Shown: positions 51,607 to 56,037 of the stretch, in pieces | Layout: every line of letters starts with the position of its first letter | Numbering within the stretch: position 1 is the stretch's first letter | NCBI RefSeq assembly: GCF_016236915.1 | Contig: NZ_JAEHOK010000021.1 | Coordinates: forward strand, 1 to 56,037 | DNA: 56,037 nt | DNA from: Salegentibacter maritimus | GTDB lineage: Bacteria; Bacteroidota; Bacteroidia; Flavobacteriales; Flavobacteriaceae | Reading direction: 5' to 3' | Program-made: the position numbers and the translations under genes | The notes under the pieces: model-generated | What the model was told of the DNA's origin: nothing | What the model saw: only the letters and a program-made list of their open reading frames with translations | Database searches by the model: none

Positions 51607-52422
51607 TTATACCGCTACATCATACTCACGTAGTGCATCGTTTAGCGATGTCTTTTTATTGGTAGATTCTTTACGTTTACCAATAATTAAAGCACAGGGA
51701 ACATTAAATTCTCCCGCAGGGAATTTTTTGGTATAACTTCCCGGGATAACCACCGATCTTGCCGGAACAATTCCCTTCATTTCTTTAGGCTCTTCGCCGG
51801 TAACATCTATAATTTTAGTAGAAGCGGTAAGTACAACGTTAGCGCCTAAAACAGCCTCTTTTTCAACTTTAACACCTTCTACCACAATACTCCTAGAACC
51901 TAAAAAGGCGTTGTCTTCTATAATTACAGGAGAAGCCTGTAGCGGTTCTAAAACCCCTCCAATTCCTACACCACCACTAAGATGAACGTTTTTGCCAATT
52001 TGAGCACAACTTCCTACGGTAGCCCAGGTATCTACCATAGTACCTTCGTCTACATAAGCACCAATATTTACATAGCTAGGCATCATAATTACTCCGCTAG
52101 AAATATAGGCCCCGTGTCTTGCAACCGCGTTAGGAACTACTCGAATTCCTTTTTCTTTATAACCGTTTTTTAGTGGGATTTTATCGTGATATTCAAAAAT
52201 GCCAGCCTCTAAAGTCTCCATTTGCTGAATAGGGAAGTAAAGCACCACGCCCTTTTTAACCCATTCGTTCACTTTCCAACCATTTTCAGTCGGTTCGGCA
52301 GTTCTTAACTTCCCTGAGTCTAATAGCGAAACAACTTCGCGTATAGCTGCTATGGTTTCTGTATCTTTTAGTAAATCCCGGTTTTCCCAGGCTTCATTGA
52401 TCTTAGCTTCTAAATGATCCAT
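51607..52422 (-). CDS. dapD: Tetrahydrodipicolinate N-succinyltransferase
   Basis: DapD succinylates tetrahydrodipicolinate in lysine and diaminopimelate synthesis. From the ATG at 52422 (MDHLEAKINEAWENRDLLKD) it has 271 residues. A left-handed beta-helix is evident from hexapeptide repeats (VNIGAYVDEGTMVDTWATVGSCAQIGKNVHLSGGVGIGGV...), and RVVPNAVARHGAYISSGV holds acyl-CoA-site residues. An extended frame upstream to 52506 overlaps the ruvX promoter and is rejected. Confidence 0.96.
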   Translation of the reverse strand: MDHLEAKINEAWENRDLLKDTETIAAIREVVSLLDSGKLRTAEPTENGWKVNEWVKKGVVLYFPIQQMETLEAGIFEYHDKIPLKNGYKEKGIRVVPNAVARHGAYISSGVIMMPSYVNIGAYVDEGTMVDTWATVGSCAQIGKNVHLSGGVGIGGVLEPLQASPVIIEDNAFLGSRSIVVEGVKVEKEAVLGANVVLTASTKIIDVTGEEPKEMKGIVPARSVVIPGSYTKKFPAGEFNVPCALIIGKRKESTNKKTSLNDALREYDVAV

Positions 52423-52468
52423 AATATTATTCTTGATTTTCAGCAAATATAAGAGCTTAAAGCTAATT

Positions 52469-52501
52469 TTTGGTTCTAAAGCAATATAAACCTTACCTTT
52501 G
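52469..52501 (+). promoter_or_regulatory. Promoter of ruvX
   Basis: TTTG (52469-52472), 21-base spacer, TACCTTTG (52494-52501), consistent with the Bacteroidota consensus; the ATG at 52516 follows 14 bases later. Confidence 0.65.
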
Positions 52502-52515
52502 CGCAAATTTTGAAG

Positions 52516-52923
52516 ATGGCACGAATTATGGCACTTGATTTTGGGACAAAACGCACCGGTATTGCCGTTAGTGATGAACTTAAAATGATTGCCTCTGGAC
52601 TAACTACTGTAAAAACCCCAGAGCTTCTGGAGTTCCTTGAAAAATATTTTAAAGAGGAAAAAGTGGAACTGGTGTTGGTAGGGGAGCCTAAACAAAAAGA
52701 CGATACAGCTTCAGCAGTAGAAGTTTATATTCAGCAGTTTTTAAAAATTTTTATTAAAAAGTTTCCTGAAATGCCTTTTAAGAGAGTAGACGAACGTTTT
52801 ACTTCCAAGATGGCTTTTCAGTCTATGATAGATAGCGGTGTAAAAAAGAAAAAACGCAGGGATAAAGCGCTTATAGATGAAGTTAGTGCTACCATAATCC
52901 TGCAGACTTATTTGTATGAGTGA
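52516..52923 (+). CDS. ruvX: Holliday junction resolvase-like protein RuvX/YqgF
   Basis: A 135-residue YqgF-fold nuclease. It opens MARIMALDFGTKRTGIAVSDE, containing the first catalytic Asp and the GTKR(T/I)G loop, with VELVLVGEPKQKDDT and DERFTSKMA and IDEVSATIILQTYL towards the end (third acidic site). It is thought to process pre-16S rRNA and/or Holliday junctions. ATG at 52516 follows the promoter and fits family starts; a TTG two codons upstream is less likely. Gene order ruvX-def is conserved in Flavobacteria. Confidence 0.93.
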   Translation: MARIMALDFGTKRTGIAVSDELKMIASGLTTVKTPELLEFLEKYFKEEKVELVLVGEPKQKDDTASAVEVYIQQFLKIFIKKFPEMPFKRVDERFTSKMAFQSMIDSGVKKKKRRDKALIDEVSATIILQTYLYE

Positions 52924-52945
52924 GCTTAAAATGTATAATGCCTAT

Positions 52946-53353
52946 TGAATAATTTATAATTTAAGTTGTTTAATTTTATGAAAACTGACTTAATTAATCG
53001 TTCCAATGTTTTTGCACATAAATGCGTAAAACTAGCAATAAATCTTCCAAAAAATAAATTAGGAAGCCATATTGAGGGTCAGTTAATTAGGTGTAGTACT
53101 TCGGTTGCAGCTAATTTAGGCCGCATGTTTAGGGCAATCAAAAAAAGCTTTTATTTCAAAATTAGGAATAGTAATTGAAGAAGCTGATGAATGTATTTTC
53201 TGGATAGAATTCGCGAAAGATGAAGATCTGCTAAATGAGAAAGATTCAAAGGAATTGATAATTGAAGCCAAGAGCTGACATCTATCTTTATCGCGTCTGG
53301 AATCACGGCGGTAAGAAACCAAATTTCCGGGAAATGATATTATAAATTATTCA
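52946..53353. mobile_element. Four-helix-bundle gene cassette bounded by inverted repeats
   Basis: TGAATAATTTATAAT (52946-52960) and ATTATAAATTATTCA (53339-53353) are perfect 15-bp inverted repeats around a single (now broken) gene at 52978-53337. The stop codon lies one base from the right repeat and the start 17 bases inside the left repeat, almost the same spacing as the GxxExxY cassette at 44093-44507. Confidence 0.5.
52978..53337 (+). pseudogene. Frameshifted four-helix-bundle protein (23S rRNA IVS-type)
   Basis: The reading frame is split into three. Frame 1 gives MKTDLINRSNVFAHKCVKLA...EGQLIRCSTSVAAN; a loss of about two bases near 53123 shifts the frame to AACLGQSKKAFISKLGIVIEEADECIFW...ELIIEAK; a second loss of one G near 53272 shifts again to LTSIFIASGITAVRNQISGK and stop 53335-53337. 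Joined, the three pieces give a full S23/four-helix-bundle protein. This family is linked to rRNA intervening sequences and to variable genomic positions. It sits between ruvX and def. Confidence 0.85.
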
Positions 53354-53378
53354 TTATAAAATATAAATTCTAAGAAGA

Positions 53379-53969
53379 ATGATTTTACCAATTGTAGCGT
53401 ACGGAGATCCGGTTTTGCGAAAAAAGTGCAAAGATATCTCTGAAGATTATCCAAAACTGGATGAGTTAATAGAAAATATGTGGGCAACTATGTATAATGC
53501 TTATGGCGTAGGCTTAGCGGCACCACAAGTTGGCCTGCCAATTCGTTTGTTCCTTGTAGACTCGAGCCCGTTTGCAGAAGATGAGGAATTAGAGTTACAG
53601 GAACGCGAAGAACTCAAAAAACTAAAAAGAGTTTTTATAAATCCAAAAATTGTAGAAGAAGAAGGAGATGAGTGGGCTTTTAACGAAGGCTGTTTAAGTA
53701 TTCCTGAAATTAGGGAAGACGTTTTTAGAAAGCCTAAAATAGTGATAGAGTACCAGGATGAGAATTTTAAGGAGCATAGGGAGACTTTTACAGGACTGTC
53801 AGCCAGGGTTATTCAGCATGAATACGACCACATTGAAGGAATTTTATTTACCGATAAACTATCCAGTTTAAAAAAGCGTTTACTAAAAAGTAAACTTGCG
53901 AATATTTCAAAAGGGAAGATTAAAATTGAGTATAAAATGCGTTTTCCCGAAATGAAAAAAGGCCGTTAA
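53379..53969 (+). CDS. def: Peptide deformylase
   Basis: Def removes the formyl group from the initiator methionine of new proteins. The 196-residue protein has all three motifs: GVGLAAPQVG, EGCLSIPEI with the metal-binding Cys, and QHEYDHIEG with the two His ligands and catalytic Glu. The N-terminal MILPIVAYGDPVLRKKC is standard; the C-terminus extends to a basic tail. Follows ruvX; a decayed cassette lies between. Confidence 0.97.
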   Translation: MILPIVAYGDPVLRKKCKDISEDYPKLDELIENMWATMYNAYGVGLAAPQVGLPIRLFLVDSSPFAEDEELELQEREELKKLKRVFINPKIVEEEGDEWAFNEGCLSIPEIREDVFRKPKIVIEYQDENFKEHRETFTGLSARVIQHEYDHIEGILFTDKLSSLKKRLLKSKLANISKGKIKIEYKMRFPEMKKGR

Positions 53970-54077
53970 TTGTATTGTTAAAGATTTAGAGAAGGTTGCG
54001 TGTCTTGATGGTTACCCCAGGCTTAGTTGAACATTATTTTTGAGTATTAGGAATATTGGGGAAGCTTTGTAACTACA

Positions 54078-54251
54078 AATATTTATGAGTTATCTCATAA
54101 ATATTCCGGGCTAATCACTTTGATAAGTTGTTTTGGCAGCTGATATTTGCCAGCCTAAAAATAAAATCTGACAATAGGATTACAAAAACATTATTTAGAA
54201 AACTATTTATAATGCTGGGCCAAGGCCCACAAAATAATAACCTCGTCGAGG
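54078..54251 (+). other. Hairpin-rich region between def and the DUF5606 gene
   Basis: Three inverted repeats: AATATTTATGAG / CTCATAAATATT (54078-54105, 12-bp arms, TTAT loop, no U-tract after it); GGGCC-AA-GGCCC (54217-54228); CCTCG-T-CGAGG (54241-54251) just 16 bases upstream of the ATG of the next gene. The last two are GC-rich islands in AT-rich DNA and would form strong small hairpins in the leader. Nothing else is seen in the 297-base gap. Confidence 0.6.
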
Positions 54252-54266
54252 AATTAAAGATATACT

Positions 54267-54701
54267 ATGGGATTAGATAAGATATTAGCGATTTCGGGAA
54301 AACCCGGTTTATACGAACTTACTGCACAAAGCCGCGGAGGATTTATTGTAAAATCTATTCCTGACGGAAAAAAAATGGCAGTAAATATTCGTCATAATGT
54401 AAGTTTGTTGAGTGAGATTGCCATTTACACATATACCGAAGAAGTGCCATTGGCAGAAATATTTGAAAAAATAAAGGAGAAAGAAGATGGTGGCGAAACT
54501 ATAAACCATAAGTCTTCTAAAGCCGAGTTGGAAAAGTATTTTGCCGAGATCCTGCCAGACTATGATGTAGATCGTGTATATGCCAGCGATTTGAAAAAAA
54601 TATTTCAGTGGTATAACCTGCTTATTAAAAACGGTATTACCGATTTCTCTACCGAGGAAGAAACATCAGCAGAAAAAGATACTTCTGGAGAGGAAGAATA
54701 A
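54267..54701 (+). CDS. DUF5606-family protein
   Basis: A 144-residue Bacteroidota-specific DUF5606 protein with the usual opening MGLDKILAISGKPGLYELTAQSRGGFIVKSIPDGKKM, a small beta-domain, then a helical acidic second half (KAELEKYFAEILPDYDVDRVYASDLKKIFQWYN) and a Glu/Thr-rich tail. No membrane segment. Function unknown. In many Flavobacteria the order is ruvX-def-DUF5606-mazG; here the IS element lies where the next gene would be. Leader contains strong small hairpins. Confidence 0.88.
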   Translation: MGLDKILAISGKPGLYELTAQSRGGFIVKSIPDGKKMAVNIRHNVSLLSEIAIYTYTEEVPLAEIFEKIKEKEDGGETINHKSSKAELEKYFAEILPDYDVDRVYASDLKKIFQWYNLLIKNGITDFSTEEETSAEKDTSGEEE

Positions 54702-54783
54702 AGATTTCTGCTGTCATTGAGGGATGAAGATAGTCAACCTTTCAAGAGGTTACTTCACTTTGTTCTTAATGGCGTTAATTAAT

Positions 54784-54824
54784 AAAACCTCACAGGTTCA
54801 AAAGCTGTGAGGTTTTTTGTTTAA
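54784..54824 (+). terminator. Terminator of the DUF5606 gene
   Basis: AAAACCTCACAG / CTGTGAGGTTTT (54784-54795 and 54805-54816), nine-base loop, followed by TT-G-TTT. It stands 13 bases before the IS110 copy. Confidence 0.9.
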
Positions 54825-54843
54825 AAATACGTCATCCTGATTT

Positions 54844-55824
54844 CTATGACACTTGCAAGTTATTATTATATATTTTTTGATTTTTTATGATGGCAAAAAT
54901 TCTATGAATGATCTTATTTCTTACAGCATTTAAGACGCTCATTTTGTTTTTGCCTTCATTTACCTTTCGATGGTAATATTGTTTTAAATCAGAAGGCAAT
55001 TGGATCGCCCTCATGGCTGCTAAATGCAGTATTTTCTTAATGCCTTTATCTGCATAGATAGAAACCGATGCCCTACCAAAAACAGAAGTTCCTGAACTTT
55101 TTGAAAATGGCGCCACTCCAGCATAACAGGCAAATTTACGAGGATTTGTGATCGATTTAAATGCATTTGTTTTAATCAACATATTCCACGATAAAATAGG
55201 ACCTACTCCAGGAATAGCACGTATTAAATGGTATTGGTGCTTCAATACACTATTGTGCTCAATAACCTCAATTATTGATTTGTCGGTTTGTTTTATTTTT
55301 TCAGTTAGTAATTGAATAAGTTCAGCTCCGTGCTCTTCCAGTTGCGGCAAGTCAAGATCTGCAATCAGTAGGTTTTCTTTGTTTTTTGCTTTGAGTTGGG
55401 CTCTTTGCTTAATTAACAGGTTCCTATGGGATATAAGTGCTTTCAGCTTTTCTATTCCCGGTTCTGGTTTTTGATGTGGTTCGAGTTCTGTGTGGTTTTT
55501 TTCCAGGAATTTAGCAATACGGAAGGCATCTATAATATCATCTTTTCCTCTGGTGAGTCCAATACTTTTGTGTAAATGCAAAGGATTTACTTCGTAAAAA
55601 ACGATATTTAAAGAGGTTAAGACTTCAATAATCTTACGGCCATATCGCCCCGTATTCTCAATACAGACTTTTAAACTTTGTGGCTTTGAGCCACTAAAAA
55701 AAACTTTTATAGCTTTTTTGTTGTTATCAATACGTTTGGCCAGTTTCTTCTCACCTTTTATAGAACAAATATCCAATGTGTTTTTACTGATATCAATACC
55801 TACAAAAGTCAATGAATTTTTCAT
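54844..55824 (-). CDS. IS110-family transposase (DEDD recombinase), copy 2
   Basis: Identical in protein sequence to the gene at 214-1194: 326 residues, Asp11, Glu56, Asp96, Asp99 and the C-terminal SKSSGTS region. The identity of the two copies means recent transposition or gene conversion. Orientation is inverted, pointing away from the right edge toward the DUF5606 terminator. No frameshift. Confidence 0.95.
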   Translation of the reverse strand: MKNSLTFVGIDISKNTLDICSIKGEKKLAKRIDNNKKAIKVFFSGSKPQSLKVCIENTGRYGRKIIEVLTSLNIVFYEVNPLHLHKSIGLTRGKDDIIDAFRIAKFLEKNHTELEPHQKPEPGIEKLKALISHRNLLIKQRAQLKAKNKENLLIADLDLPQLEEHGAELIQLLTEKIKQTDKSIIEVIEHNSVLKHQYHLIRAIPGVGPILSWNMLIKTNAFKSITNPRKFACYAGVAPFSKSSGTSVFGRASVSIYADKGIKKILHLAAMRAIQLPSDLKQYYHRKVNEGKNKMSVLNAVRNKIIHRIFAIIKNQKIYNNNLQVS

Positions 55825-55855
55825 AATTTTGGTTTTAGTTATGAATGGATTAAAT

Positions 55856-55993
55856 TAAATAGGACTCAATTCCTTAATAATGGGCTTTTAATCCCGAATT
55901 TCTATTTGAGTTACTATTTAGGGAAAGAGTAGGTACTGAATCAGCATATAGCTCTTTTAACTGGAACTTGTTATAGTTAGCCTACTCTTTTTT
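55856..55993 (-). ncRNA. Candidate IS110 bridge RNA, copy 2
   Basis: Same sequence as 45-182 on the other strand: the 10-bp stem is at 55924-55933 with 55981-55990, with the ACAAGTTC and GCTGA segments in its loop. Confidence 0.65.
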
Positions 55994-56037
55994 AATCCTT
56001 AATTTACACAAATTTTACTCTTGCAAGTCTAAAGGAA

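Larger units (their letters stand above)
54839..56036 (-). mobile_element. IS110-family insertion sequence, copy 2
   Basis: Inverted copy of the element at 2-1199 (54837-56037 repeats 1-1201). The inner flank, read outward from the transposase end, is TCAGGATGACG, again a REP-like repeat end (CGTCATCCTGA). Thus both copies ended next to a TCAG-N2-TGACG motif. The other flank is outside the window. Confidence 0.85.

Noticed and set aside
1-56037. Composite transposon carrying 54 kb of cargo
   Set aside because: The interior is conserved core metabolism in typical flavobacterial order; IS110 elements do not mobilise flanked DNA by terminal inverted repeats.

Overview
The window reads as an AT-rich, densely coded chromosomal stretch from a marine-type Flavobacteriaceae (Bacteroidota). 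Support: several promoters fit the Bacteroidota pattern TTTG-N19..21-TAnnTTTG, synteny is typical of the family (SRPBCC-pyrE-NUDIX; coaD-ddl-PASTA-rluD; ruvX-def-DUF5606), and there are TonB-dependent receptor, YceI, GxxExxY, four-helix-bundle and GIY-YIG genes plus many dispersed intergenic hairpin repeats. A Gramella/Salegentibacter/Zunongwangia-like genus is a guess from gene style only.

Layout. 1-1201 and 54837-56037 are inverted copies of the same 1201-bp stretch, an IS110-family element whose leader looks like a bridge RNA matched to the local intergenic repeat. Inside: 1.2-12.3 kb housekeeping (pyrimidine salvage, zinc carboxypeptidase, TonB receptor, coaD, ddl, PASTA, pseudouridine synthase), with a YefM-YoeB toxin-antitoxin pair sitting between a full coaD and a duplicated coaD 3' fragment. 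13.4-16.5 kb holds a Vsr / C5-methylase / MvaI-like restriction cluster. 17.6-18.9 kb is a ten-unit non-coding purine-rich tandem repeat. 19.8-20.1 kb carries two very small genes (ribosomal protein THX and a charged partner). 20.1-28.3 kb is a complete trpEGDCFBA operon read leftward; its leader has a 20-codon peptide with three consecutive Trp codons and a strong terminator, i.e. a trp attenuator, and a GIY-YIG gene lies between attenuator and trpE.

28.4-31.1 kb is a MarR-controlled group (nitroreductase, two YceI) and a rhodanese; 31.3-39.2 kb a secreted subtilase, a surface-type protein, uvrB, an ABC-2 exporter and an unknown protein; 39.5-45.1 kb yejK-like, ctaA, CCA-adding enzyme, a GxxExxY cassette, and a Sua5/TsaC gene; 45.1-51.6 kb a cell-surface glycan cluster (GT4, LPS-type kinase, rhamnosyltransferase-like, Stealth, CDP-glycerol transferase-like, GT9); 51.6-54.7 kb dapD, ruvX, a decayed four-helix-bundle gene, def, DUF5606.

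The strongest new observations are: (i) the trp leader peptide/attenuator separated from trpE by a repeat-bounded GIY-YIG gene; (ii) matching guide-like segments in the IS110 leader and the repeats it has entered; (iii) three small unrelated genes (GIY-YIG, GxxExxY, four-helix bundle), each enclosed by inverted repeats like single-gene cassettes; (iv) toxin-antitoxin insertion with coaD 3'-end duplication. All calls are from reading the sequence; no search or folding program was run.
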